Positions 15,976 through 25,032 of a stretch of DNA of 64,000 nt are shown piece by piece. Positions within the stretch are counted from its first letter, which is position 1. Every line of letters begins with the position of its first letter. Both the position numbers and the translations under genes were made by a program. Under the pieces are notes generated by a model that saw nothing but the letters and a program-made list of their open reading frames with translations, had not been told where the DNA came from and did no database searches. Source of the stretch: Mycobacterium sp. E1747 (GTDB lineage: Bacteria; Actinomycetota; Actinomycetes; Mycobacteriales; Mycobacteriaceae); assembly GCF_001667775.1 (NCBI RefSeq), contig NZ_LZJI01000047.1, forward strand, positions 50,076 through 114,075, given 5' to 3'.

Positions 15976-17331
15976 TCAGCGGGCCTGTCCGAGCAGGTGG
16001 CGGAGCGCCTGCTCAAGGTCGGGCTGGCGGAACCGGTGCCCCACCGCGTTCAGCTTGTGCGGAAGGACGCGCTGGCTGGCGCAGGCCAGTTCGCGGGCGC
16101 CCTGCTCGCCGAGCAACACCCGCGGACCCAGCGAAGGAACCGGCAACACCGCGGACCGGTGCACGATGTGCGCCAGCGTCGCGGTGTACTCGCTGTTGCG
16201 AACGGGCTGCGGGGCAACGGCATTCACGGGCCCCGACAGTGCCTGGTCCCACAGCGCGCGGTGGTAGATGTCGACGAGGTCGTCGATCCCGATCCACGAC
16301 AGCCATTGCCGGCCGTCGCCCAGTCGTCCGCCCAACCCGGCGCTGAACAGCGGGCGCATCAGCTTCAGCGTGCCACCGCGCGGGGACTGCACGATCCCGG
16401 TGCGCACCTTGACCACGCGCACCCCGGACTGCTCCGCGGGCGTGGTCGCCGCCTCCCAGTCCGCGACCACATCGGCGAGGAAACCGTCGCCACGGTCGCT
16501 GTCCTCGGTGAGGATCTCGTCGCCGCGGTCGGCTCCGTAGTATCCGATCGCCGACGCCGAGATCAGCACCGCCGGGCGGTGCGCCGCGCGGCCCAGCGCC
16601 TCGGCGAGCCGGCGGGTGGGCCCAATCCTGCTGTCGCGGATGGCATGTCGATGCTTGTCGGTGAACCGGCCGACGATCGAGGCGCCCGCCAGGTGGATGA
16701 CGGCATCCACCCCGTCCAACAGTGCCGGGTCGGGGTCGTCGGGGTTCCACTGTCGCTCGTCGCCGCCGCGCGGGGAGCGGCGCACCAGCGGGATGACGCG
16801 ATGGCCGCCGGTGCTCAGAAAAGCCGTCAACGCCGAACCCACCAACCCGGACGCTCCGGTGACGGCGACGGTCAGCGGGGCCAGCCCGTTGTCGGCGGCC
16901 AGTCGGTGGGCGGCAAGATCGTCGGCCAGCTGACGGTGCCGGTAGGTGAACATGGGCCGCAGCAACGAGCCGGGCACCGGCGTGTCCACCCGGTCGATGA
17001 CCCGGGTGCGGCCGTCGCCGACCTCCTCGAAGTCGTGGGTGTGCCGCCAGCGCACGGCGATTCGGGTGGGCAGCGTGGCCAGGCCGTCTCCGCCAATGGC
17101 GTCGACGAAGCGGCGCGGGGGCTCATAGCCGTCGGGCTGATGGACGGCGACCCAACGCAGGCCTCCGGGCAGCGCCAGCGTCGCCCGCCCGTCCTTGAGC
17201 GAGGCGGCCTCGGAGACCAGCCGCGTGGGTTGCCACGGCGGCGAGAGCCGGGCGAACGCGCCCGGCCTGGCGTGCCAGGCAAACACGTCGCCGATCGGCG
17301 CGTCCACCACGCTCGAAAACTCCAGCCCCAT
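15976..17331 (-). CDS. SRPBCC - TIGR01777 NAD(P)-binding epimerase fusion protein
   Basis: The 451-residue protein has two domains. Residues 1-150 form an SRPBCC/START-like cavity domain (SSVVDAPIGDVFAWH at the start). From about 153 a short-chain dehydrogenase/epimerase of the TIGR01777 type begins, with VTGASGLVGSALTAFL, then DAVIHLAGASI and SAIGYYG. The M. tuberculosis relative Rv2216 has only the epimerase domain (about 300 aa). The reaction is unknown; the cavity domain may present a hydrophobic substrate. The gene lies 10 nt downstream of the Rv3032-like gene on the same strand. Confidence 0.85.
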   Translation of the reverse strand: MGLEFSSVVDAPIGDVFAWHARPGAFARLSPPWQPTRLVSEAASLKDGRATLALPGGLRWVAVHQPDGYEPPRRFVDAIGGDGLATLPTRIAVRWRHTHDFEEVGDGRTRVIDRVDTPVPGSLLRPMFTYRHRQLADDLAAHRLAADNGLAPLTVAVTGASGLVGSALTAFLSTGGHRVIPLVRRSPRGGDERQWNPDDPDPALLDGVDAVIHLAGASIVGRFTDKHRHAIRDSRIGPTRRLAEALGRAAHRPAVLISASAIGYYGADRGDEILTEDSDRGDGFLADVVADWEAATTPAEQSGVRVVKVRTGIVQSPRGGTLKLMRPLFSAGLGGRLGDGRQWLSWIGIDDLVDIYHRALWDQALSGPVNAVAPQPVRNSEYTATLAHIVHRSAVLPVPSLGPRVLLGEQGARELACASQRVLPHKLNAVGHRFRQPDLEQALRHLLGQAR

Positions 17332-17340
17332 CGCTGCAGG

Positions 17341-18585
17341 TTAGCGGCTGGGCAGCGCGTGCTCGACGATGGGCATTCGCGGCCGGGGCTGGCGCTCGGC
17401 GCGCTTGGCGGCGAGATATACCTGGGCGGTTTCCTTGGCCACGGTCTTCCAGTCGAAGGCCGAGGTGAGCCGTTCGCGGGCGGCGCGGGCGCGCCGCTGC
17501 GCGGCCACTGGATCGTCGAGCACGACCCGCACCGCCGAGGCAAGCCGGGCGACGTCGCGGGGCGGACAGGAAACCCCGGTCTGGCCGTTGATCACCGCCT
17601 CGCCCAGGCCGCCGATGTTCGACGTGACGAGCGGCGTGCCCGCCGCCGCGGCTTCGAGCGCGACGATCCCGAACGGCTCGTAGTGGCTGGGCAGCACCGC
17701 GGCGTCGGCCCGGTGCAGCACCGCGAGCAGCTCGGCATGGCCGAGGTGGCCGACGAACCGAATTGCCTTGAGCACCCGATGTTTCCGGGCCTGTTCGACG
17801 AGCCACTCCTGCTGGGTGCCCTCCCCGGCGATGGTCAGGGTGGTTCCGGGGTGGCTGCGCCGGATGCGGGGCAGGGCGGCGATCAGGTCATGCACGCCCT
17901 TCTCGTACTCCAGCCGCCCGAGGTAGAGCAGTTCGGCGGGACCGGTGCGCGGTCGTCGGTCGGCGAACGGCCAGCGCGCGGCGTCGATGCCGTTGCGGAT
18001 GACCGTGATTGCGGCCAGGCCGGGCCCGAACAATTCGGTGATCTCGTCGGCCATCGACGCCGAACAGGTGATCAGCGAATCGGATTCCCGCACCAACCAC
18101 GACTCGACGGCGTGCACCTGACGACTGATCGTCCCGGACACCCAACCGGAGTGCCGCCCGGCCTCGGTCGCGTGGATGGTGGAAACCATTGGTACGTCGT
18201 AGAACTGCGCGAGTGTGATGGCCGGGTGTGCCACCAGCCAGTCGTGCGCGTGCACCACGTCGGGACGCCACGGCCGGTGCGTGCCCCGCTTCTTCACCGA
18301 CAGGCCCTCGCGGGTCATCGAATGGCCCATGGCCAAAGTCCAGGCCATCATGTCGGTGCTGAACGAGAACTCGTGTGGGTCTTGGGCTGCGGCGATCACC
18401 CGGACGCCGTCGACCACCTCGTCGGACGACGGGTGCGTGCTGGGGTCGGTGCCGGTGGGGCGCCGGGACAGCACGACGACCTCGTGCCCGGCGGCGGCCA
18501 GCGCCGTCGACAGGTGGTGCACGTGCCGGCCGAGCCCGCCGATCACCACCGGCGGGTACTCCCACGACACCATCAGGATCTTCAT
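17341..18585 (-). CDS. Alpha-1,4-glucosyltransferase (Rv3032 homologue, GT4)
   Basis: The 414-residue protein has the same length as M. tuberculosis Rv3032, which elongates glucan and 6-O-methylglucosyl lipopolysaccharide (MGLP) chains. GT4 features are SWEYPPVVIGGLGRHV at the N-terminus (donor loop), VHAHDWL, NGID after the linker and the E-x7-E motif in EPFGIVALEAAAAGTP. I chose the ATG at 18585. It follows the GH57 gene by 13 nt, so the three MGLP genes form one transcription unit. Confidence 0.92.
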   Translation of the reverse strand: MKILMVSWEYPPVVIGGLGRHVHHLSTALAAAGHEVVVLSRRPTGTDPSTHPSSDEVVDGVRVIAAAQDPHEFSFSTDMMAWTLAMGHSMTREGLSVKKRGTHRPWRPDVVHAHDWLVAHPAITLAQFYDVPMVSTIHATEAGRHSGWVSGTISRQVHAVESWLVRESDSLITCSASMADEITELFGPGLAAITVIRNGIDAARWPFADRRPRTGPAELLYLGRLEYEKGVHDLIAALPRIRRSHPGTTLTIAGEGTQQEWLVEQARKHRVLKAIRFVGHLGHAELLAVLHRADAAVLPSHYEPFGIVALEAAAAGTPLVTSNIGGLGEAVINGQTGVSCPPRDVARLASAVRVVLDDPVAAQRRARAARERLTSAFDWKTVAKETAQVYLAAKRAERQPRPRMPIVEHALPSR

Positions 18586-18598
18586 GCGGTCGCCCAGT

Positions 18599-20191
18599 TC
18601 ATCGGGGCAGCCTGCGCGCGTCCAGTGCGCCGAACAGTCCGTCGGCGCGGTTCCATCCCTCGGCCAAACGCAGTGCGGCGTCCCGCCGCCCGGACGCGAG
18701 CGCCCCGGCGATCTCGCGGGTCGCGTGCGCATGCAGGTGGGCGCGGTAGCGCGCGTAGTCGGCGGCCGAGTCCTTGCTCACCATGAAGGGCCAGTCGCTG
18801 GAGACGGTGAGCAGGGTTTCGCGCAGGATCTGGTCGGCGACGTGGTCACGGGGAAGCGGCCCGTCCAGCGAGGCTCGCTGCGACAGTGCCTTGTCGACGG
18901 TGCTCAGCGCCGTCTCGACCACTTCGTTGTTGAGCTGGACGAGGTCGGCCACCTTGTCGCCGGCCCACACCTGCCAGTCCTTGCCCGAGCCCCACGAACT
19001 GGGCGGCAATGCGACGGGGCGCCCGACGAATCCGCCGGCGAGGGCGTCGCTCAGCGTGCCCACCCGCACGCCGGCGGCGGGCAGGGCGCGCAGTAGCCGC
19101 TGCAGCCACGTCGGGCCCTCGTACCACCAGTGGCCGAACAGTTCGGTGTCGAAGGCGGCGATTACGTGCGCGGGCCGCCCGATCCGCTCGGATTCGGTGG
19201 TCAGCCGGTTGCGCACCACTTCGACGAAGTCGGCGACATGGACGTCGACGGCGTGGTCGGCGCGGTCGGGGTCGTAGGGCGCCTTGGCCCCCGATCCCAC
19301 GTTGCGGCCGGTCACCCGCGCCGGCTTGAGCCCGGTGAGGTGGTCGTAGGTGTGGAAGTCGCGGTACGCGGCGTGCCCGGGGTAGCCGGATTTCGGTGAC
19401 CACACCCGGTAGCTGACCTGCAGGTCTCGTCCGAACGCGACGACGTCGGTGTCGCCGACGGGCCGGCCCAGGGCGGTGTCGCCGTGCAGCGACGGGCCGT
19501 CGACCATGAAGTGGGTGACACCCGCGGCGGCGTAGTCGTGCTCCATGCCTGGGGCATAGGCACACTCGGGCGCCCAGATCCCGCTGGGCCCCTGACCTTT
19601 TCGCGCTCCGAGGCGCGACTGCGCGTCAGCTAGCCCCTCGCGCAGGGCGAACTCGCGCAGCCGCGGCGCGAGCAACGGCTGGAAGGGGTGGGCCAGCGGG
19701 CCGCCCAGCAACTCCACCGTGCCCGCGTCGATCAGGCCGCGCAGCAGCGGACTAGCGCCGTGCCGCCACCGGGTGGCGAAGTCCTCCAGCGCGCCGTCCG
19801 CCTCGGCGCATTCCCGAATCCCCAAGGTGCGCAACGCTTCCGGCGTGCAGGATTGATAGTCGGCCGACTTCGAACGCGCGGCGGACCGGACGCTGGCGGC
19901 CTCCGCGGCGCGCAGCCGCCAGTTGGCCAGCCAATGGTGCATGCCGTCCAGGCAATAGGGGTCGTCGAGCTGCGCGTTCACCACCGGGGTGACGCCGAGC
20001 GTGATCAGACCGCGGCGGTCCTCGTCGGCCAGCGTGGTCAGCACCCGCATCAGCGGCAGGTAGGCCGCCGCCCACGACTGGTAGAGCCACTCCTCACCGA
20101 CCGGCCACCGGCCGTGATGGGCAAGCCACGGCAGGTGGGTGTGCAGGACCAGGGTGAACATGCCGGGCACCCGGTCGTGCGAATCGCTCAC
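18599..20191 (-). CDS. GH57-family glucan branching/transferase enzyme (Rv3031 homologue)
   Basis: The 530-residue glycoside hydrolase family 57 enzyme begins with LVLHTHLPW, containing the conserved histidines. The nucleophile Glu is in GIWAPECAY (about residue 208) and the acid/base Asp in AFDTELFGHWWYEG (about 347). It belongs to the MGLP cluster and probably branches or transfers glucan; M. tuberculosis Rv3031 has 526 residues. The GTG at 20191 shares GTGA with the methyltransferase stop. Confidence 0.9.
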   Translation of the reverse strand: MSDSHDRVPGMFTLVLHTHLPWLAHHGRWPVGEEWLYQSWAAAYLPLMRVLTTLADEDRRGLITLGVTPVVNAQLDDPYCLDGMHHWLANWRLRAAEAASVRSAARSKSADYQSCTPEALRTLGIRECAEADGALEDFATRWRHGASPLLRGLIDAGTVELLGGPLAHPFQPLLAPRLREFALREGLADAQSRLGARKGQGPSGIWAPECAYAPGMEHDYAAAGVTHFMVDGPSLHGDTALGRPVGDTDVVAFGRDLQVSYRVWSPKSGYPGHAAYRDFHTYDHLTGLKPARVTGRNVGSGAKAPYDPDRADHAVDVHVADFVEVVRNRLTTESERIGRPAHVIAAFDTELFGHWWYEGPTWLQRLLRALPAAGVRVGTLSDALAGGFVGRPVALPPSSWGSGKDWQVWAGDKVADLVQLNNEVVETALSTVDKALSQRASLDGPLPRDHVADQILRETLLTVSSDWPFMVSKDSAADYARYRAHLHAHATREIAGALASGRRDAALRLAEGWNRADGLFGALDARRLPR

Positions 20192-20994
20192 GGCGCTACC
20201 GCGATCGCGATCAGGTCCAGGCTGTCGTCGATGTCCCGGGGCCCGCTTTCGATGTCGAAGTCGTCGCACGTCACCGCGGCGACGTCGGCCACCAGCTCCG
20301 GCGGCCACGGCGCGTCGGCAACCGCCCGCTCGATCTGCGCATCGATGATGGAGCCGCCGTGGCGGGCGTCCATCTCCCGCAGCCGCGGACCGTGGAACAG
20401 CCCGCTGATCGACACGTCGCGAAAGCCCGCGTCGAGGAGCAACTCGGTCAGCTCGGCGGCGTTGAGTTCGCGGGTGTGGAACGGGTTGATCGGGGTGTCG
20501 CGGCCGGGCGAGAAGGTGATCCGGTTCGGTGTGGAGACCATCAGCGACCCACCGCGCCGCAGCACGCGTGCGCATTCGGCGACGAATTGTGCCTGATCCC
20601 ACAGATGCTCGATGACTTGGAAGTTGACCACAATATCCACCGACGCATCGGGCAGCGGCAGCGCCGCCAGATTGGCCTGCATCACTTCCACGCGCGGGTA
20701 GCGGCCGCGCACGTGGGCCACGGCGGCCTCGTCGTAATCCACGGCCAGGACCCGCCGGGCGACGGCGGCGATCAGGTCCGCGCCGTAGCCCTCTCCGCAG
20801 CCGGCCTCGAGCACCTCGCGGCCCGCGCAGCGTCGGGCCAGCCGCTGGTAAACCACCTCGTGGCGGCGGAACCAGTAATTCTCGACATCCAGGCCCGGGA
20901 TGGTCCGCTCGCCCGTCAGCGTCAGCACGGGGTCAGCCGCCGGCGAGGGGTCGCCGGAGGTGTGGCAGGGGACGTCGGGGACGGTTGCGCTCAT
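20188..20994 (-). CDS. SAM-dependent methyltransferase of the MGLP cluster (Rv3030 homologue)
   Basis: The 268-residue class I methyltransferase has motif I VLEAGCGEGYGAD (about residues 55-67), the acidic residue of motif II in VLAVDYDEAAV, and FQVIEHLWD as the post-II region. It heads the three-gene MGLP unit and is a candidate for O-methylating the glucose units; the position methylated cannot be read from sequence. The start is ATG at 20994, with 227 nt to the divergent etfB. Confidence 0.88.
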   Translation of the reverse strand: MSATVPDVPCHTSGDPSPAADPVLTLTGERTIPGLDVENYWFRRHEVVYQRLARRCAGREVLEAGCGEGYGADLIAAVARRVLAVDYDEAAVAHVRGRYPRVEVMQANLAALPLPDASVDIVVNFQVIEHLWDQAQFVAECARVLRRGGSLMVSTPNRITFSPGRDTPINPFHTRELNAAELTELLLDAGFRDVSISGLFHGPRLREMDARHGGSIIDAQIERAVADAPWPPELVADVAAVTCDDFDIESGPRDIDDSLDLIAIAVAP

Positions 20995-21123
20995 CGCATA
21001 GGCAGGCTAACGCGAAGTGTCGGATTCGCGAACCGGGAACGCGGCGGCGCCGGTTAGCGAGGGTGGACACGCCGGAAGAACCTGCAGTACCACCCGCTAT
21101 GGTGTGAAGGCAGGCTGCACAAA

Positions 21124-21139
21124 GTTACCGAGTAGTAAC
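21124..21139. promoter_or_regulatory. GTTAC-N6-GTAAC palindrome upstream of etfBA
   Basis: A perfect 5-bp inverted repeat, GTTAC and GTAAC, 6 nt apart in the intergenic space between the Rv3030 homologue and etfB. It lies 82 nt before the etfB ATG. The shape fits a TetR-type operator; the regulator is not identified. Confidence 0.4.
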
Positions 21140-21221
21140 CCGACCGTGCGCTGCGAAACGCGTACTGAAAGTCTCGTGGTCGACTGCTGCGAGACTCCTT
21201 CGAGGAGGACGAACCACACTC

Positions 21222-22013
21222 ATGACGAACATCGTGGTCCTGATCAAGCAGGTCCCAGACACCTGGTCCGAGCGCAAGCTGAACGACGGCGATTACACGC
21301 TGGACCGCGAGGCCGCCGATGCAGTGCTGGACGAGATCAACGAGCGCGCCGTCGAAGAGGCCCTGCAGATCCGCGAGCGGGAGGGCGGCGAGGGGTCGGT
21401 CACGGTGCTGACCGCCGGCCCCGAACGTGCGACCGAGGCGATCCGCAAGGCCCTGTCGATGGGAGCCGACAAGGCCGTCCACCTCAAGGACGACGGCATG
21501 CACGGCTCGTGCGTGGTGCAAACCGCATGGGCGCTGGCGCGCGCGCTGGGCACCATTGAGGGCACCGAGCTGGTCATCGCCGGCAACGAGTCCACCGACG
21601 GCTCCGGCGGCGCGGTGCCGGCCATCATCGCCGAGTACCTGGGCCTGCCGCAGCTGACCCACCTGCGCAAGCTGTCGATCGAGGGCGGCAAGGTCACGGG
21701 CGAGCGCGAGACCGACGACGGGGTGTTCAAGCTCGAGGCGTCGCTGCCCGCCGTGGTGAGTGTGACCGAGAAGATCAACGAGCCACGCTTCCCGTCCTTC
21801 AAGGGCATCATGGCCGCCAAGAAGAAAGAGGTCACGGTGCTGACCCTCGCCGAGATCGGCGTCGAAAGCGACGAGGTCGGGCTTGAGAACGCCGGGTCGA
21901 AGGTGCTGTCGTCGACGCCGAAGCCGCCGAAGACCGCGGGTGAGAAGGTCACCGACGAGGGCGAGGGCGGGAACCAGATCTCCCAGTACCTCGTGGCCCA
22001 GAAGATCATCTAG
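21222..22013 (+). CDS. etfB: Electron transfer flavoprotein beta subunit
   Basis: The 263-residue ETF beta subunit (Rv3029c/FixA homologue) begins TNIVVLIKQVPDTW and contains the family pattern VTVLTAGPERATEAIRKALSMGAD, which lines the AMP site. With EtfA it carries electrons from acyl-CoA dehydrogenases towards the respiratory chain through an ETF-oxidising membrane protein. GAGG precedes the ATG. EtfA follows after 39 nt. Confidence 0.95.
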   Translation: MTNIVVLIKQVPDTWSERKLNDGDYTLDREAADAVLDEINERAVEEALQIREREGGEGSVTVLTAGPERATEAIRKALSMGADKAVHLKDDGMHGSCVVQTAWALARALGTIEGTELVIAGNESTDGSGGAVPAIIAEYLGLPQLTHLRKLSIEGGKVTGERETDDGVFKLEASLPAVVSVTEKINEPRFPSFKGIMAAKKKEVTVLTLAEIGVESDEVGLENAGSKVLSSTPKPPKTAGEKVTDEGEGGNQISQYLVAQKII

Positions 22014-22052
22014 ACGAGCACCCATCCCACAGACGAGAAGAGCGAAGAAACC

Positions 22053-23006
22053 ATGGCAGAAGTTTTGGTGCTCGTTGAGCACGCCGAAGGCGCACTGAAG
22101 AAGGTCACCTCCGAACTGATCACCGCCGCCCGCGCGCTGGGCGAGCCGGCCGCCGTCGTGGTCGGCAAGCCCGGGACGGCCGCGCCGCTGGTCGACGGTC
22201 TCAAGGAGGCGGGCGCCGCAAAAATCTATGTCGCCGAGTCCGACGACGCCGAGAATTACCTGATCACCCCCGTGGTCGACGTGCTGGCCGCGCTTGCCGA
22301 GTCCAACTCGCCCGCCGCCGTGTTGCTGTCCGCCAACGCCGACGGCAAAGAGGTCGCCGGCCGGCTCGCCGCCCGGATCGGCTCCGGCCTGCTGGTCGAC
22401 GTGGTCGGCGTGCAGGAGGACAAGTTCGTGCACTCGATCTTCGGTGGCGCGTTCACGGTCGAGGCGCAGGCCAACGGTGACACCCCGATCGTCACGGTCC
22501 GCGGAGGCGCCATCGACGCCGAGCCGCAGGCCGGCGCAGGAGAGCAGGTCACCGTCGAGGTGCCCGCGCCCGCGGAGAACGTCACCAAGATCACCGCGCG
22601 CGAGCCGGCGGTTGCCGGCGACCGCCCGGAGCTGACGGAGGCCAGCATCGTGGTGTCCGGGGGCCGCGGGGTCGGCAGCGCGGACAACTTCCACGTTGTC
22701 GAGGAGCTGGCCGACTCGCTGGGTGGCGCCGTAGGCGCTTCCCGGGCCGCGGTCGACTCGGGTTACTACCCGGGCCAGTTCCAGGTCGGGCAGACCGGCA
22801 AGACGGTGTCGCCGCAGCTCTACATCGCGCTGGGCATCTCCGGGGCGATCCAGCACCGCGCCGGCATGCAGACCTCGAAGACCATCGTCGCCGTCAACAA
22901 GGACGAAGAGGCGCCGATCTTCGAGATCGCCGACTACGGCGTGGTGGGCGACCTGTTCAAGGTCGCCCCGCAGCTGACCGACGCCATCAAGCAGCGCAAG
23001 GGCTGA
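22053..23006 (+). CDS. etfA: Electron transfer flavoprotein alpha subunit
   Basis: The 317-residue ETF alpha subunit (Rv3028c/FixB homologue). The N-terminal domain begins [11 protein letters not shown]. The C-terminal FAD domain has [52 protein letters not shown] and the closing [11 protein letters not shown]. It holds the FAD of the ETF heterodimer. A strong hairpin 15 nt after its stop ends the etfBA unit. Confidence 0.96.
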   Translation: MAEVLVLVEHAEGALKKVTSELITAARALGEPAAVVVGKPGTAAPLVDGLKEAGAAKIYVAESDDAENYLITPVVDVLAALAESNSPAAVLLSANADGKEVAGRLAARIGSGLLVDVVGVQEDKFVHSIFGGAFTVEAQANGDTPIVTVRGGAIDAEPQAGAGEQVTVEVPAPAENVTKITAREPAVAGDRPELTEASIVVSGGRGVGSADNFHVVEELADSLGGAVGASRAAVDSGYYPGQFQVGQTGKTVSPQLYIALGISGAIQHRAGMQTSKTIVAVNKDEEAPIFEIADYGVVGDLFKVAPQLTDAIKQRKG

Positions 23007-23020
23007 TCCTCTCGGCCCAG

Positions 23021-23050
23021 GAGCCCCCGACGCCGCGGTGTCGGGGGCTC
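23021..23050 (+). terminator. Hairpin terminator after etfA
   Basis: A perfect 11-bp inverted repeat, GAGCCCCCGAC and GTCGGGGGCTC, with an 8-nt loop. No U-tract follows, as is usual for mycobacterial terminators. Confidence 0.75.
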
Positions 23051-23292
23051 TCGCGTAATCACCGCGGCCAGCGCGCCGCGGGGACGCCGCCATCTGCCAG
23101 GTCCAGTGGAGACCCGGCTCGAAGTCGGTGACGGCGAATGGCGCCGGCGCCGAATCGGCGCGGCCCGATCCGTTCCGCCTGCCTCAACGCGCCGCAGCAC
23201 GGGCCCCGCATCGACATTTCGTCACCTGACGTGCACAGACACGTCACAGCCGCGATGCCGACTCGCTCACCGATTACGCAACGTTGGCTTAC

Positions 23293-24138
23293 ATGAGCAT
23301 TGCTTCTGTCCTGATCCCTAGTGACAAGCCTGACGGCGCGACGTCGGCGTCGTCCGGCGGGCCCCGATATTCACTGTTGCTGTCGACGGATCCCGGCATG
23401 ATCGAGGCGGCGCAGCGGCTCCGCTACGACGTCTTCAGCAGCACCCCCGGCTTCGCGCTGCCGACGAAGGACGGCGAACGACGTGATGTCGACAGATTCG
23501 ACGAGCACTGCGACCACCTGCTGGTCCGCGACGACGGCACCGGCGAACTGGTCGGTTGCTACCGCATGCTCGCCCCGGCCGGCGCCATCGCGGCGGGCGG
23601 GCTCTACACCGCGACGGAGTTCGACATCCGCGGTTTCGACCCACTCAGGCCGTCGCTGGTGGAGATGGGACGCGCGGTGGTGCGCGAGGGGCACCGCAAC
23701 GGCGGCGTCGTGCTGCTGATGTGGGCCGGCATCCTGGCGTACCTGGACCGCTACGGCTACGACTACGTGACCGGCTGCGTGTCGGTGCCCATCGGCGGCG
23801 ATTCCCATGCCCCCGGTAGCCAGCTTCGCGGGGTGCGCGACTTCATCCTCAGCCGCCATGCGGCCCCGCCGCAGTACCGGGTGCGCCCGCACCGGCCGGT
23901 GGTGGTCGACGGGCGGGCGCTTGACCAGATTCCGGCTCCCGCGCGTCCGTCGATCCCGGCGCTGATGCGCGGTTACCTGCGGCTGGGCGCGCAGGTGTGC
24001 GGCGAGCCCGCGCACGACCCCGACTTCGGGGTGGGCGACTTCTGCGTCCTGCTGGAAAAGCGGCGGGCCGATACGCGATATCTGAAGCGGCTCCGCTCGG
24101 TGTCGGCCGCTTCGCAGCTGGCCGACCGCGACCGATGA
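23293..24138 (+). CDS. GNAT/OlsB-like N-acyltransferase (Rv3027c homologue)
   Basis: The 281-residue protein looks like the OlsB (ornithine-acyl-ACP N-acyltransferase) branch of the GNAT fold: RLRYDVFSS, then CDHLLVRDD..GELVGCYRML and SLVEMGRAVVREGHRNGGVVLLMW. I chose the ATG at 23293; a TTG lies three codons earlier. Its stop overlaps the following acyltransferase gene by 4 nt. OlsB plus a PlsC-like OlsA is the classical route to ornithine lipids, so this pair may make an aminolipid. Substrate specificity is inferred. Confidence 0.75.
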   Translation: MSIASVLIPSDKPDGATSASSGGPRYSLLLSTDPGMIEAAQRLRYDVFSSTPGFALPTKDGERRDVDRFDEHCDHLLVRDDGTGELVGCYRMLAPAGAIAAGGLYTATEFDIRGFDPLRPSLVEMGRAVVREGHRNGGVVLLMWAGILAYLDRYGYDYVTGCVSVPIGGDSHAPGSQLRGVRDFILSRHAAPPQYRVRPHRPVVVDGRALDQIPAPARPSIPALMRGYLRLGAQVCGEPAHDPDFGVGDFCVLLEKRRADTRYLKRLRSVSAASQLADRDR

Positions 24139-25028
24139 GCACCTCCGCCCACACCGGGCACTCCTGGTTACCACGCGCGTCGTGTGACGCCGGTTGTGTG
24201 CGCCGCGGCGACGTGACCGCGTCGCCCGGCCTGTTGGTGGCGCTGCGGGTGACGCTTCGCGTCATGCTGGCGCTGCTGCTGGCGCCCGGGGTGGCGCTGC
24301 TGGCGGTGCCGCTACCTGGCCGTACCCGCGTTCAGCGCATCTACTGCCGGATGGTGTTGCGCTGCTTCGGGATTCGGATCACAGTCACGGGCAGCCCGAT
24401 TCGCAACCTGAGCGGTGTCCTGGTGGTCAGCCCGCACATGTCGTGGCTGGACGTCTTTGCCATCGGGTCGGTGCTGCCCGGGTCGTTCGTCGCCCGGGCC
24501 GACATGTTCACCGGCCCCGCCACCGGGATCGTGGCCCGCACCCTGAAGATCATCCCGATCGAGCGGTCCAGTCTGCGGCGCCTGCCCGCGGTGGTGGACA
24601 CCGTCGCCCGCCGGCTGGGGTCCGGCCAGACGGTCGTGTGTTTTCCGGAGGGCACCACCTGGTGCGGTGCGCCCGGCGACGATCCCGGCGGTGCGGCTGC
24701 CGGGCAGCCGCATCGAGGCCGCGGGGCGTTCTATCCGGCGATGTTCCAGGCCGCGATCGACGCAAGCCGTCCCGTGCAGCCGCTGCGGTTGACATATCAC
24801 CACGTCGACGGCAGCGTCTCGACCGTGCCGGCCTTCGTCGGCGACGAGACGCTGGTGGGGTCCATCGGCAGGCTGCTCACCGTGCGCCGCACCCTGGCCC
24901 GGGTCCACGTCGAATCCCTGCAGCTCCCAGGGACCGATCGGCGGGCCCTGGCGAACCGCTGCCAGTCGGTGGTGGGTGTGGGCACGCCCCGGCCCGCCGG
25001 TCACGGGCCCGTGCTGGTGGCCTCGTAG
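24135..25028 (+). CDS. PlsC-type 1-acyl-glycerol-phosphate/OlsA-like acyltransferase (Rv3026c homologue)
   Basis: The 297-residue membrane acyltransferase has a hydrophobic segment at about residues 36-57. The catalytic H-x4-D is in SPHMSWLDVFAI and the second block is FPEGTTW. The ATG overlaps the stop of the OlsB-like gene (ATGA). It acylates lysophosphatidate or, if the pair makes ornithine lipids, lyso-ornithine lipid. The 3' end runs into the 56-bp tandem repeat. Confidence 0.85.
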   Translation: MSTSAHTGHSWLPRASCDAGCVRRGDVTASPGLLVALRVTLRVMLALLLAPGVALLAVPLPGRTRVQRIYCRMVLRCFGIRITVTGSPIRNLSGVLVVSPHMSWLDVFAIGSVLPGSFVARADMFTGPATGIVARTLKIIPIERSSLRRLPAVVDTVARRLGSGQTVVCFPEGTTWCGAPGDDPGGAAAGQPHRGRGAFYPAMFQAAIDASRPVQPLRLTYHHVDGSVSTVPAFVGDETLVGSIGRLLTVRRTLARVHVESLQLPGTDRRALANRCQSVVGVGTPRPAGHGPVLVAS

Positions 25029-25032
25029 TCAG

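Noticed and set aside
21054..23093. 679-codon frame antisense to etfBA
   Set aside because: It mirrors two well-conserved genes and has low-complexity Gly/Arg/Asp composition; long antisense frames are expected at this GC content.
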